A DNA stretch of 64,000 nt from an uncultured Shewanella sp. (lineage in GTDB: Bacteria > Pseudomonadota > Gammaproteobacteria > Enterobacterales > Shewanellaceae). Below are positions 17,156 through 26,214 of the stretch, piece by piece (within the stretch, counting starts at the first letter, position 1; every line of letters starts with the position of its first letter). The position numbers and the translations under genes were made by a program. The stretch lies in contig CANNEE010000013.1 in NCBI GenBank assembly GCA_947503555.1, positions 62,001 to 126,000 on the forward strand, written 5' to 3'. The notes beneath the pieces are model-generated. The model saw only the letters and a list, made by a program, of their open reading frames with translations, was not told the DNA's origin and ran no database searches.

Positions 17156-18766
17156 ATGAACAAGAAGAGTATAGTAAGCACCTTAGTGGCTGCCTGTATT
17201 TTACCTATGTCGGCATTGGCTGCTAACCCCATCTGTGTTTCACAAGAGTCTGCCCCAAATGCCAATGACTTTGCCTATTTAGGGCAAGTGATGGTCTTTG
17301 AACGAAGCGATGAATCTGCCGCCGCGGTTTATGATTATAACGGTGCAGTTGGTTTGAGTTACGGCAATGACCCTACACCCGCAATAATAGATACCAGTCA
17401 ATTATTCTTTGTTGAAACGACGGAGGGGCTGACACTATTTAATGTGTTGGACGCAGCTGGTGGCGGCGGAGGCTCAGCTTCAACTAGTTTTAATTTAACG
17501 GGAGCAACAGCCAGTATTCTCGTTGAAGATGATCCTGCCGAGTTGACGACAAATGTGAATGGAACTGAGTTCTCTAGCGTTCGCACTTGGATAGATTGCT
17601 GTACCGATGGCACTGTCATAGGTGGTTGGAGCGCAGATAGTGATTGGAGCATGACAGTTGCAGCTACTGCTTTGACTGGGATTACTAGCTGGCAGGCAAC
17701 CTCCAGCGGTGGGGATCCTGTGACGTTAGATGCCACCCTCAACAGACGGGTGAGGTTTGAGAATTGTCCTGATACCTTAACCAAGTCGATAGTCGCAGGT
17801 ATGGTCGATGGTGTTTATAGCGATGACCCGACGTCAGAATTTGATGCTGTAGTGTTGGTTAAGCCTGATGCACCTTATGAGTACAGTTGGACGATTAACT
17901 ACTTTAATCCGAATATGATGGATATGTTAATTACAGACATTGCTCCTGCTGAGTGGATAGTGCTAGATGATCAAGGTGAACAGTGGCTGTCGTGTGGCGA
18001 TATGGATGAGGTAGATAATCTTAAAGTATGGCGTGGTGGTAAGCCTGGTAAGAAGTGTCATGCTGATACCAACTTTGAGTGGATGCCTGACAGCGCAGAT
18101 GCCTTTGCTATGTTGCAGATTGATGTCGAAACCCGTATGAGTCCAGGCCGAGGTCATAAGGAAGATGTTTACGCTCCAACATCCTGCGGTGCGCTTTATA
18201 TCAACCATGGTGCTATGGGGTATGAGCTAGATGAAGAAGGTATGCCACTATCTAATGAGCCATCTTTTACGTCTAATCAGCTCTGTCTCGCTGTCGTGGA
18301 TAATGTGTCTGATGGTTATGGTATGTTAGCCGATAACGATGGTGATGGTATTGCCGACCATGCAGAAGCCTGTACCAATGAAGTACGAACCGATCCATGT
18401 ATGGCGGATACCGATGGCGATACCATCTTTGATGGTGAAGATAATTGCCCTCTTATTGCCAATGAAGATCAGCTAGATACTGACTCTGATGGCATGGGTG
18501 ATATGTGTGATGACAATATCGATGGCGATGCATTTACTAATGATCTCGATAACTGTCCATTAATCGTTAATGATGACCAGTTAGATTTAGACAATGATGG
18601 TACAGGTGATGCCTGTGACAACGATATTGATGGCGATACTGTTTTAAACAATGACGATAATTGCCCATTGGATGCAAATTTAGATCAAATCGATGCAGAT
18701 AATGATGGTTTCGGTGCTGCATGTGATCCCGATGATACAGATCCATTTAATCCAATTGCTCCTTAA
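17156..18766 (+). CDS. Exported thrombospondin type 3 repeat protein
   Basis: A 536-residue secreted protein. The ATG at 17156 (AGGA eight bases upstream) gives a clean signal peptide, MNKKSIVSTLVAACILPMSALAA cut in two parts by a short charged start and a hydrophobic core. The middle ~380 residues form a Cys-containing beta-rich region I do not recognise, with a GGGGGSAS linker near residue 105. From about residue 385 on, aspartate-rich Ca-binding repeats follow: DNDGDGIADH, DTDGDTIFDGEDNCP, DSDGMGDMCDDNIDGD, DNDGTGDACDNDIDGD, DADNDGFGAACD. Such repeats stabilise surface or secreted proteins. No sortase or autotransporter signal is visible at the C-terminus. Confidence 0.82.
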   Translation: MNKKSIVSTLVAACILPMSALAANPICVSQESAPNANDFAYLGQVMVFERSDESAAAVYDYNGAVGLSYGNDPTPAIIDTSQLFFVETTEGLTLFNVLDAAGGGGGSASTSFNLTGATASILVEDDPAELTTNVNGTEFSSVRTWIDCCTDGTVIGGWSADSDWSMTVAATALTGITSWQATSSGGDPVTLDATLNRRVRFENCPDTLTKSIVAGMVDGVYSDDPTSEFDAVVLVKPDAPYEYSWTINYFNPNMMDMLITDIAPAEWIVLDDQGEQWLSCGDMDEVDNLKVWRGGKPGKKCHADTNFEWMPDSADAFAMLQIDVETRMSPGRGHKEDVYAPTSCGALYINHGAMGYELDEEGMPLSNEPSFTSNQLCLAVVDNVSDGYGMLADNDGDGIADHAEACTNEVRTDPCMADTDGDTIFDGEDNCPLIANEDQLDTDSDGMGDMCDDNIDGDAFTNDLDNCPLIVNDDQLDLDNDGTGDACDNDIDGDTVLNNDDNCPLDANLDQIDADNDGFGAACDPDDTDPFNPIAP

Positions 18767-18784
18767 CCTTTAGCTGCCTGATAA

Positions 18785-18813
18785 ATGCCACTTCATTATG
18801 AAGTGGTATTTTT
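18785..18813 (+). terminator. Terminator after the TSP3-repeat gene
   Basis: ATGCCACTTCA / TGAAGTGGTAT stem with a three-base loop, followed by a T-run. Confidence 0.85.
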
Positions 18814-18937
18814 ATTGCTGCATCAACATCTTCTTGGCTGTTGTCACTCTTGAGAAATGACGATGCTAATGCCTGTGTAAATTCTAAATGACATTTTGGC
18901 TAATACTTTGGTCTGTGTTTGCTCGATTAATACTTGC

Positions 18938-18953
18938 TTTACGTTGGCGTAAA
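18938..18953. promoter_or_regulatory. LiuR-type operator upstream of the valine/isoleucine cluster
   Basis: TTTACGTTGGCGTAAA is a perfect 6-bp-arm dyad (TTTACG-N4-CGTAAA), the same pattern as the site in the liuR promoter. A third CGT-containing element (ACGTCAAA, 18953-18960) follows. It lies about 86-101 bp before the thiolase start. I could not fix the -10/-35 with confidence. Confidence 0.6.
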
Positions 18954-19038
18954 CGTCAAAGTGGTATTTATTTGATCGATGTCACTAAGCTTTTGTCTGG
19001 TTTTGTGGCTCAGTGCACAAACATGGAGTTTCATTTGT

Positions 19039-20223
19039 ATGTCTGCTCAAGAACAAGAAGTAGTAATCGTAGCCGCTAAACGCACCCCTATGGGAGGATT
19101 TCAGGGCTCACTGGCAGCCGTGCCATCCCCTAAGTTAGCTGCCACGGCGATTAAAGCCGTGATGAATGAAACCAAGTTACCCGGAGATGCCGTAGATGAA
19201 GTGCTGATGGGCTGTGTGTTACCAGCAGGCCTTGGTCAAGCGCCTGCTCGCCAAGCAACCCTAGGTGCAGAACTGCCTCTGTCAGTTGGGGCGACTACAG
19301 TCAATAAGGTCTGTGGCTCAGGAATGAAAACCGCCATGATGGCCCATGATCTGATCAAAGCTGGCAGCGCAGAAGTGGTAATTGCTGGTGGTATGGAAAG
19401 TATGAGTCAAGCGCCGTACCTATTAGATAAAGCGCGCGGCGGTATGCGTATGGGCCATGGCAAGGTGATGGATCATATGTTCCTCGATGGTTTGGAAGAT
19501 GCTTATACAGGTGGTGCTATGGGCACCTTTGCGCAAAAGACAGCCGATGAGCATCAAATCACCCGTGAACAGATGGATAACTTTGCCTTAAGCTCACTGG
19601 AAAAAGCCAATAAGGCTATTGCATCGGGTGCGTTTAAAGATGAGATCGTCGATGTCACTATCTCAACTCGCAAAGGTGATATCACGGTTGATACCGACGA
19701 GCAGCCTGGCAATGCTCGTCCAGATAAAATTCCTGCGCTGCGTCCAGCTTTTGCCAAAGATGGCACCATCACAGCGGCCAATTCAAGTTCTATCTCAGAC
19801 GGCGCTGCGGCATTAATGCTAATGACGCGAGCTAAGGCTCAGGCCTTAGGTTTACCTGTACTTGCTAGCATTAAGGGTCATAGCACCCATTCACAAGAAC
19901 CTGCCATGTTTACCACAGCGCCAGTTGGCGCCGTATCTAAGCTGCTTAGTAAAGTGGGCTGGGATAACTCCGATGTGGATCTATTTGAGATTAACGAAGC
20001 CTTTGCCATGGTGACCATGCTGGCGATATCAGAGCTTGGTCTAAATAGCGATAAAGTCAATGTTAATGGCGGTGCCTGCGCGCTTGGTCATCCAATTGGC
20101 TGCTCTGGTGCTCGCGTGCTAGTGACGCTTATTCACGCGCTAAAAGCGCGGGGCTTAAAGCGTGGTGTGGCGACCTTATGTATCGGTGGTGGTGAAGCCA
20201 CAGCCATGGCGATTGAAGTATAA
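19039..20223 (+). CDS. Acetyl-CoA acetyltransferase (thiolase)
   Basis: A 394-residue thiolase. Its nucleophilic Cys is in NKVCGSGMKTAM (about residue 89-92), the His in GGACALGHPIGCSGAR, and the second Cys in TLCIGGGEATAM. It cleaves 2-methylacetoacetyl-CoA or acetoacetyl-CoA with CoA, the last step of isoleucine degradation and a link from leucine-derived acetoacetate. The ATG at 19039 (MSAQEQEVVIVAAKRTPMG) is chosen; the longer frame from 18979 adds a non-family hydrophobic stretch. It is the first gene after the operator-like site at 18938. Confidence 0.93.
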   Translation: MSAQEQEVVIVAAKRTPMGGFQGSLAAVPSPKLAATAIKAVMNETKLPGDAVDEVLMGCVLPAGLGQAPARQATLGAELPLSVGATTVNKVCGSGMKTAMMAHDLIKAGSAEVVIAGGMESMSQAPYLLDKARGGMRMGHGKVMDHMFLDGLEDAYTGGAMGTFAQKTADEHQITREQMDNFALSSLEKANKAIASGAFKDEIVDVTISTRKGDITVDTDEQPGNARPDKIPALRPAFAKDGTITAANSSSISDGAAALMLMTRAKAQALGLPVLASIKGHSTHSQEPAMFTTAPVGAVSKLLSKVGWDNSDVDLFEINEAFAMVTMLAISELGLNSDKVNVNGGACALGHPIGCSGARVLVTLIHALKARGLKRGVATLCIGGGEATAMAIEV

Positions 20224-20355
20224 AAACTCTGTAGTAGCTATTTCAAGACTGGCTTATCGCTCAAGACTTAACCTAATCGATCGTGATAGGCCAGCTTAAA
20301 TGAATTATCGCTAGCTTACTTAACAGCTGCTAGCTCAACCTCAAAGGGAAGTAAG

Positions 20356-21849
20356 ATGACGACTCAAGTAAAGCATTATATCGACGGTGAATTTGTCACA
20401 GGTAATGGTGATAACCTGATTTCTGTAACTAACCCTGCTAACAATGAAGTGATTGCAGTGGTGAATGCGGCAACTCAAGCCGAAGTTGAAACGGCGATTG
20501 CGAGTGCAAAGAAAGCCTTTGAGACCTGGAAAGAAGTGCCTGTTTCTGAACGTGCTCGCGTCATGTTACGTTACCAGCATCTATTGAAAGAGCACCATGA
20601 TGAGATTGCCACCATACTGGCAAAAGAGACGGGCAAAACCTTTGAAGATGCCAAGGGTGATGTATGGCGTGGTATCGAAGTCGCTGAGCACGCATGTAAT
20701 ATTCCATCGCTGCTGATGGGGGAAACCGTAGAAAATGTGGCTCGCTCAATCGATACCTATAGCTACACTCAGCCATTAGGTGTTTGTGCTGGTATTACTC
20801 CTTTTAACTTTCCTGCAATGATCCCACTATGGATGTTCCCACTGGCTATCGCATGCGGTAATACCTTCATTCTAAAGCCATCTGAGCAAGATCCTATGAC
20901 ACCTCAGCGTCTTATTGAGCTATTCGAAGAAGCGGGTGCGCCTAAAGGCGTAGTGCAGATGGTTCACGGTGATAAGACGGCTGTGGATGTGATTCTGTCC
21001 CATGAAGATGTAAAGGCAATCTCATTCGTTGGCTCAGTTAACGTAGGCCAATATATCTATAAGACAGGGACAGATAATCTTAAGCGTGTACAAGCTTTTG
21101 CTGGTGCTAAAAACCATTGTGTCATCATGCCTGATGCTAATAAGCAGCAAGTTATCAATAACCTAGTGGGTGCGTCTGTCGGTGCGGCGGGTCAGCGTTG
21201 TATGGCGATTTCTGTGGCTGTGTTTGTCGGCGCAGCGAAAGAGTGGATTCCTGAAATTAAAGAGGCGCTATCTAAGGTCAAGCCTGGACTTTGGGACGAT
21301 GAGAATGCTGCCTATGGCCCTGTGATTAGCCCGCAGGCTAAAGAGCGTGTACTTAAGCTGATTGCGCAAGGTAAGGCTGAAGGTGCAGAGTGTCTGCTTG
21401 ATGGTTCAGACTTTACCGTTGAAGGCTCAGAGTCTGGTAACTGGGTTGGCCCAACCCTGTTTGATAAGGTCACTACAGATATGAGCATCTATCAGGAAGA
21501 GATCTTTGGTCCTGTACTTTGCTGTATGGAGACAGATTCACTGGAAGACGCTATCGAACTGGTTAACAACAGCCCTTATGGTAACGGTACCTCCATCTTT
21601 ACTGCTTCTGGCGCTGCGGCGCGCAAGTATCAGCATCAAGTCGAAGTAGGTCAAGTCGGTATTAATGTGCCAATTCCTGTGCCACTGCCTTTCTTCTCAT
21701 TCACTGGTTGGAAGGGAAGCTTCTATGGCGATCAGCATGCCTATGGTAAGCAGGCTGTGCGTTTCTATACCGAGACTAAAACGATTACGTCACGTTGGTT
21801 TGAGTCAGATATCGCCTCTGGTCCAAATATGACCATAGCACTGAAATAA
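20356..21849 (+). CDS. mmsA: Methylmalonate-semialdehyde dehydrogenase (acylating)
   Basis: A 497-residue aldehyde dehydrogenase of the CoA-acylating MMSDH type. It oxidises methylmalonate semialdehyde to propionyl-CoA (valine pathway), using NAD and CoA. The family marks are [33 protein letters not shown] (NAD binding), [13 protein letters not shown], the catalytic Cys in [11 protein letters not shown] and [20 protein letters not shown] near the C-terminus; the last segment is specific to MmsA. AAAGGGAAG precedes the start. A terminator follows at 21862. Confidence 0.95.
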   Translation: MTTQVKHYIDGEFVTGNGDNLISVTNPANNEVIAVVNAATQAEVETAIASAKKAFETWKEVPVSERARVMLRYQHLLKEHHDEIATILAKETGKTFEDAKGDVWRGIEVAEHACNIPSLLMGETVENVARSIDTYSYTQPLGVCAGITPFNFPAMIPLWMFPLAIACGNTFILKPSEQDPMTPQRLIELFEEAGAPKGVVQMVHGDKTAVDVILSHEDVKAISFVGSVNVGQYIYKTGTDNLKRVQAFAGAKNHCVIMPDANKQQVINNLVGASVGAAGQRCMAISVAVFVGAAKEWIPEIKEALSKVKPGLWDDENAAYGPVISPQAKERVLKLIAQGKAEGAECLLDGSDFTVEGSESGNWVGPTLFDKVTTDMSIYQEEIFGPVLCCMETDSLEDAIELVNNSPYGNGTSIFTASGAAARKYQHQVEVGQVGINVPIPVPLPFFSFTGWKGSFYGDQHAYGKQAVRFYTETKTITSRWFESDIASGPNMTIALK

Positions 21850-21861
21850 ACCATGTTTTAT

Positions 21862-21892
21862 CAAAGACCCTGAGCCTTCAGGGTCTCTTTGT
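21862..21892 (+). terminator. Terminator after mmsA
   Basis: AAAGACCCTGA / TCAGGGTCT-type stem (AGACCCTGA with TTCAGGGTCT) and following CTTTG. The T-run is short, so read-through into the next pathway gene is likely. Confidence 0.6.
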
Positions 21893-22028
21893 TAGTGGCT
21901 CAATAATGAGCCCATATCGATTAATTATTTGCATCGCTTAATCGCTAGCTGAGCCAATTATGCTCAATCACTATCAATTAAGCATGGCCAAATAGAGAAA
22001 TGACCCAAGAGTCATAGGAGTCATCAAG

Positions 22029-23186
22029 ATGGATTTCAATTTAAATGAAGATCAGCGTCAGTTTGCCGATCTTGCTACCCAATTTGCAGCAGAAGAGCTA
22101 GCTCCCTTTGCGGCTAAATGGGATGAGGAACACCACTTTCCTAAGGATGTGATTCAAAAGGCGGGTGAACTAGGTTTTTGCTCACTGTACTCTCCCGAGT
22201 CTGAAGGCGGTATGGGGCTATCTCGTTTGGATGCCTCTATCATTTTTGAAGCCCTGTCTAAGGGCTGTACTGCTACCACCGCCATGCTGACAATTCATAA
22301 TATGGCAACTTGGATGGTCACTAGCTTTGGCTCTGAAGGCTTTAGAGCTAAATGGTCTGAAGGCCTGACAACAGGTGAGAAGCTAGCCTCTTACTGCTTA
22401 ACTGAGCCAGGTGCTGGTAGTGATGCTGCATCACTGCAAACTAAGGCTGTACGCGACGGTGATGAGTATGTGATCTCAGGTAGCAAGATGTTTATCTCGG
22501 GTGCTGGTGCAACTGAGTTGTTGGTGGTGATGTGTCGTACCGGTGAAGCTGGGCCTAAGGGCATTTCAGCGATTGCTATCCCTGCCGATGCTGCTGGCAT
22601 TAGCTATGGTAAAGCTGAAGATAAGATGGGCTGGAATGCTCAACCCACACGCCTTGTGACCTTTGAAGAGGTACGAGTACCTGCTGAAAATCTTCTGGGG
22701 GAAGAAGGCCAAGGCTTTACTTTTGCTATGAAAGGCTTAGATGGCGGACGTATCAATATCGCGACTTGTTCTGTCGGCACCGCGCAAGCTGCCCTTGAGC
22801 GCGCCACTGAGTATATGAATGAGCGTAAGCAGTTTGGTAAGCCTTTAGCGGCTTTTCAAGCACTACAGTTTAAGTTAGCCGATATGGCAACAGAGTTGGT
22901 TGCAGCGAGACAGATGGTGAGATTGGCGGCCTTTAAACTTGATATTGGCGACCCAGAAGCGACAGCTTACTGCGCCATGGCCAAGCGCTTTGCTACCGAT
23001 ATCGGCTTTCAGGTGTGTGATGCGGCGCTGCAAATTCATGGTGGTTATGGCTATATCCGTGAATATCCATTAGAGCGTCATTTTAGGGATGTACGCGTGC
23101 ATCAAATTCTAGAAGGCACCAATGAGATCATGCGTTTGATTATCGCCCGCCGTCTACTCGATGAAGCCGCAGGCGAGATCCTGTAA
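22029..23186 (+). CDS. Acyl-CoA dehydrogenase (isobutyryl/2-methylbutyryl-CoA type)
   Basis: A 385-residue FAD acyl-CoA dehydrogenase. Signatures: YCLTEPGAGSDAASLQT, KMFISGAGATELLVVM, MNERKQFGKPLAAFQALQ, and IHGGYGYIREYPLERHFRD. The catalytic Glu is in the C-terminal LEGTNEIMRLI, the position used by short/medium- and isobutyryl-CoA dehydrogenases (in contrast to isovaleryl-CoA dehydrogenase, whose base lies in helix G). The neighbours mmsA, hydroxyisobutyryl-CoA hydrolase and mmsB suggest isobutyryl-CoA from valine as substrate. A good AGGAG ribosome site lies ahead of the ATG. Confidence 0.9.
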   Translation: MDFNLNEDQRQFADLATQFAAEELAPFAAKWDEEHHFPKDVIQKAGELGFCSLYSPESEGGMGLSRLDASIIFEALSKGCTATTAMLTIHNMATWMVTSFGSEGFRAKWSEGLTTGEKLASYCLTEPGAGSDAASLQTKAVRDGDEYVISGSKMFISGAGATELLVVMCRTGEAGPKGISAIAIPADAAGISYGKAEDKMGWNAQPTRLVTFEEVRVPAENLLGEEGQGFTFAMKGLDGGRINIATCSVGTAQAALERATEYMNERKQFGKPLAAFQALQFKLADMATELVAARQMVRLAAFKLDIGDPEATAYCAMAKRFATDIGFQVCDAALQIHGGYGYIREYPLERHFRDVRVHQILEGTNEIMRLIIARRLLDEAAGEIL

Positions 23187-23204
23187 TAGGTCGAGCGACT
23201 CAAA

Positions 23205-23231
23205 ACTCAGAGCTTAGCACTCAGAGCTTAG
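23205..23231. repeat. Short tandem duplication between two pathway genes
   Basis: Two copies of ACTCAGAGCTTAG, one base apart (14-bp period), in the 64-bp gap between the acyl-CoA dehydrogenase and the enoyl-CoA hydratase. Probably a slippage product; no role seen. Confidence 0.6.
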
Positions 23232-23250
23232 AATTTAGAATAAGGAAATA

Positions 23251-24027
23251 ATGATGACAGCCATAATTGAGCGTATTGAAGGTCATACTGCTATCTTGAC
23301 CATGAATAATCCGCCAGCGAATACTTGGACAGAAGCAAGTTTAAAAGAGCTTAAGCATAAAGTTGAAGCTCTAAACGATAACAAAGAGATCTACGCCTTA
23401 GTGATTACAGGAGAGGGCGAGAAATTCTTCTCTGCTGGTGCCGATCTCAAGCTTTTCGCCGACGGTGATAAAGGCACTGCAGCGACTATGGCCAAGGTAT
23501 TTGGTGAAGCTTTTGAAACCCTAAGCCGTTTTCGCGGTGTCTCTATCGCTGCTATCAATGGATACGCCATGGGCGGCGGACTAGAAGTGGCGCTTGCCTG
23601 TGATATTCGTATCTGTGAAGAGCAGGCGCAGATGGCATTGCCAGAAGCAACTGTTGGCCTATTGCCATGTGCTGGTGGTACTCAAAATCTGACAGCCTTG
23701 GTGGGCGAAGGCTGGGCTAAGCGTATGATCCTCTGTGGTGAGCGTATCGATGCACTAAAAGCTGAGCGCATAGGCTTAGTTGAAGAAATCGTTGCTAAAG
23801 GCGAGGCATTATCGGCAGCTGTTGAGTTAGCCGCTAAAGTTGCCAAACAAAGCCCTAGTGCCGTTGCCGTATGTAAACGTTTGGTACAGGCTGGACGCAC
23901 TATGCCAAGAGAGACGGCATTGCCACTAGAGCGCGAGCTATTCGTTGGCTTATTTGATACCCAAGATCAAGCTGAAGGGGTGAATGCCTTCTTAGAAAAG
24001 CGCGCGCCCGTTTGGAAAAACGCTTAA
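23251..24027 (+). CDS. Enoyl-CoA hydratase
   Basis: A 258-residue crotonase-family hydratase that would add water to methacrylyl-CoA or tiglyl-CoA in valine/isoleucine catabolism. Features: FFSAGADLKLFAD (oxyanion/CoA region), NGYAMGGGLEVALACDIRI with the first catalytic Glu region, and LPEATVGLLPCAGGTQNL with the second. The length is standard for the family. Two consecutive ATG codons occur after AAGGAAAT; either could start translation. It lies between the acyl-CoA dehydrogenase and the CoA hydrolase, consistent with pathway order. Confidence 0.9.
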   Translation: MMTAIIERIEGHTAILTMNNPPANTWTEASLKELKHKVEALNDNKEIYALVITGEGEKFFSAGADLKLFADGDKGTAATMAKVFGEAFETLSRFRGVSIAAINGYAMGGGLEVALACDIRICEEQAQMALPEATVGLLPCAGGTQNLTALVGEGWAKRMILCGERIDALKAERIGLVEEIVAKGEALSAAVELAAKVAKQSPSAVAVCKRLVQAGRTMPRETALPLERELFVGLFDTQDQAEGVNAFLEKRAPVWKNA

Positions 24028-24083
24028 CTTTTACTGTAGATAAAGCCGCTATGCATGAGACTTGCGGCCTTTAGGGAAATCCG

Positions 24084-25235
24084 ATGGAAAATAAAAGTCA
24101 AAGTGTGGTGTTTCAAGTATTAGGCACTGCGTCGGGTAAGGCAATTGGCATTGCGACACTCAATATTGAAAAGGCGTTAAACGCCTTGAATATGGAGATG
24201 GTCGAGCTACTGATGGCTCAACTTAAGACTTGGCAGCAGGATGACAATATCGCTTGTGTCATGTTAGATGGCAGCGGCGATAAGGCATTCTGCGCTGGGG
24301 GCGATGTCCGTGCGCTTCATAGTTCTGCAAGCCTCTCTCCCGGCGAGATACCGCAAATGGCGAGTGAATTCTTCGAGAAAGAATATCGTCTAGATTACCT
24401 TTTACACACTTATGGCAAGCCGGTTCTGGTTTGGGGAGACGGTATCGTCATGGGTGGCGGTCTCGGCTTGATGGCCGGCGCGAGTCACAGAGTGGTGACT
24501 CAGACCAGTCGTATCGCTATGCCTGAGGTGACGATAGGTCTGTATCCCGATGTCGGGGGAAGTTACTTCCTTAATCGTATGCCGGGTAAAACCGGGCTGT
24601 TTTTAGGTATGACAGCCTATAACCTTAATGCTGCCGATGCGCTGTATGTTGGCCTAGGTAATCACTACGTCGATAGCGGTGATAAGGAGCCCTTGCTCAA
24701 TGCGATGGCTGAGCTCCCTTGGTCAAGTGATGAGGCGCAAAATAAGCTGGTACTGACAACGTTACTCAACAACATAGGTGTTGATGCTGACAAGCTAGTA
24801 AGCGATAGCCCCCTTAAGCAAAATCAAGAATTGATTGATGAGCTGATGACTGGGGATACTCAAACCATACTTGCCAATATGCAGTCGATAACAGATGAGC
24901 AGTTAGAGGCTCATTCATGGCTCGGTCGAGCCCGTAAAACCATGCTTGCTGGTAGCCCAATTAGCTGGCAATTGGTTTATGAACAATCTTTGTTGGGAAC
25001 CGAACTTTCTCTTGCTCAAGTGTTTTATAAAGAGCTAGGAATGAGCGTACTTTGCTGCGCAATAGGTGATTTTAGAGAAGGTGTGCGCGCCCTGTTGCTA
25101 GACAAAGACAGACAGCCCAAATGGTTAGCCCCTAACTTGGAAGAGCTATCTACGGGCGTAAATGAAGACTTAGTTGAGCGTATTTTAACTTCGCCTTGGA
25201 GTGAAGCTGAGCATCCGCTAAGGGATCTAATCTAG
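24084..25235 (+). CDS. 3-hydroxyisobutyryl-CoA hydrolase
   Basis: A 383-residue crotonase-superfamily hydrolase of the HIBCH type, longer than simple hydratases. It frees 3-hydroxyisobutyrate from its CoA ester in the valine pathway. Visible motifs are KALNALNMEMVELL, FCAGGDVRALH, GIVMGGGLGLMAGASHRVV, MPEVTIGLYPDVGGSYFLNRM and the C-terminal GVRALLLDKDRQPKW that marks this subfamily. Its 57-bp gap from the hydratase and 75-bp gap to mmsB place it in the same unit. Confidence 0.92.
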   Translation: MENKSQSVVFQVLGTASGKAIGIATLNIEKALNALNMEMVELLMAQLKTWQQDDNIACVMLDGSGDKAFCAGGDVRALHSSASLSPGEIPQMASEFFEKEYRLDYLLHTYGKPVLVWGDGIVMGGGLGLMAGASHRVVTQTSRIAMPEVTIGLYPDVGGSYFLNRMPGKTGLFLGMTAYNLNAADALYVGLGNHYVDSGDKEPLLNAMAELPWSSDEAQNKLVLTTLLNNIGVDADKLVSDSPLKQNQELIDELMTGDTQTILANMQSITDEQLEAHSWLGRARKTMLAGSPISWQLVYEQSLLGTELSLAQVFYKELGMSVLCCAIGDFREGVRALLLDKDRQPKWLAPNLEELSTGVNEDLVERILTSPWSEAEHPLRDLI

Positions 25236-25310
25236 CACTGACTAAAGATATCGAACGACCTAAAGCTGCTCTTTTGAGTGAGCATCTTTATTGATATGGA
25301 GATAAGGAAT

Positions 25311-26210
25311 ATGACAACCGCAGCATTTATTGGTTTAGGTAATATGGGTGGTCCTATGGCGGCAAACCTGCTTAAAGCGGGTTTTACCGTTAAGGTGTTT
25401 GATCTCGTGCCTGAGGCGATGCAAGCCTTGGCTCAACAAGGCGCATTAACCGCCAGCAGTGCCTGCGGCGCAGCAGCGGGCGCAGATATAGTGATAACCA
25501 TGTTGCCAGCAGGAAAGCATGTTCGCAGCTTGTATATGGGCAGTGATGAGCAACAAGGAATCATTGATGTGGTACAAGCGAATACCTTGCTAATCGATTG
25601 TTCGACTATCGATGCGCAAAGTGCTCGCGCGGTGGCCAGTGCGGCCGCTGAGAAGGGGCTTGAATTTATCGACGCGCCTGTGTCGGGTGGTACAGCTGGC
25701 GCCGCAGCGGGTACCTTGACTTTCATCTGTGGTGGCAGTGATGGCGCATTTGATAGAGCATCACAAGCGCTTAATGCAATGGGAGCGAATATTTTCCATG
25801 CAGGCGAAGCGGGCGCGGGTCAGGTGGCAAAGATCTGCAATAATATGCTGCTTTCGGTGTTAATGATTGGCACCTCTGAAGCGCTGCAGATGGGACTCGA
25901 TAATGGTTTAGATCCTAAAGTGCTTTCGGATATCATGAAAGTCAGTAGTGGTGGTAATTGGACGCTAGATAAATATAATCCTTGTCCAGGTGTGATGGAA
26001 TCGGTTCCTTCTTCTAATGATTATCAAGGTGGCTTTATGGTTGACTTGATGGTGAAGGACTTAGGGCTATCACAGGAAGCGGCTTTAGCTTCTAACTCAA
26101 GCACTCCAATGGGCGCATTAGCCCGTAGTTTATATGTCAATCATGGGCGCCAAGGCAATGGCCGACGTGATTTTTCCAGTATTTTTGAACAGTTTAATAA
26201 AAAAGGGTAA
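25311..26210 (+). CDS. mmsB: 3-hydroxyisobutyrate dehydrogenase
   Basis: A 299-residue NAD-dependent beta-hydroxyacid dehydrogenase that makes methylmalonate semialdehyde, the MmsA substrate. The N-terminal Rossmann motif FIGLGNMGGPMAANLL starts at residue 6; FIDAPVSGGTAGA is the substrate signature; the catalytic Lys lies in GQVAKICNN; the C-terminal KDLGLSQEAA segment is conserved in the family. The ATG at 25311 is preceded by AAGGA; the GTG at 25278 would add 11 unrelated residues. It ends four bases before the next gene. Confidence 0.94.
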   Translation: MTTAAFIGLGNMGGPMAANLLKAGFTVKVFDLVPEAMQALAQQGALTASSACGAAAGADIVITMLPAGKHVRSLYMGSDEQQGIIDVVQANTLLIDCSTIDAQSARAVASAAAEKGLEFIDAPVSGGTAGAAAGTLTFICGGSDGAFDRASQALNAMGANIFHAGEAGAGQVAKICNNMLLSVLMIGTSEALQMGLDNGLDPKVLSDIMKVSSGGNWTLDKYNPCPGVMESVPSSNDYQGGFMVDLMVKDLGLSQEAALASNSSTPMGALARSLYVNHGRQGNGRRDFSSIFEQFNKKG

Positions 26211-26214
26211 TTCG

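Noticed and set aside
18888-19079. 63-residue plus-strand frame at the thiolase start
   Set aside because: It is out of phase with the thiolase and covers the operator-like region; no support.
21862-21892. Strict end of the valine operon after mmsA
   Set aside because: The T-run is short and the following genes belong to the same pathway, so read-through is likely; not treated as an operon boundary.
26134-26214. Longer start for the SDR gene inside mmsB
   Set aside because: It would overlap mmsB by 77 bases; ATG at 26215 fits the family N-terminus.
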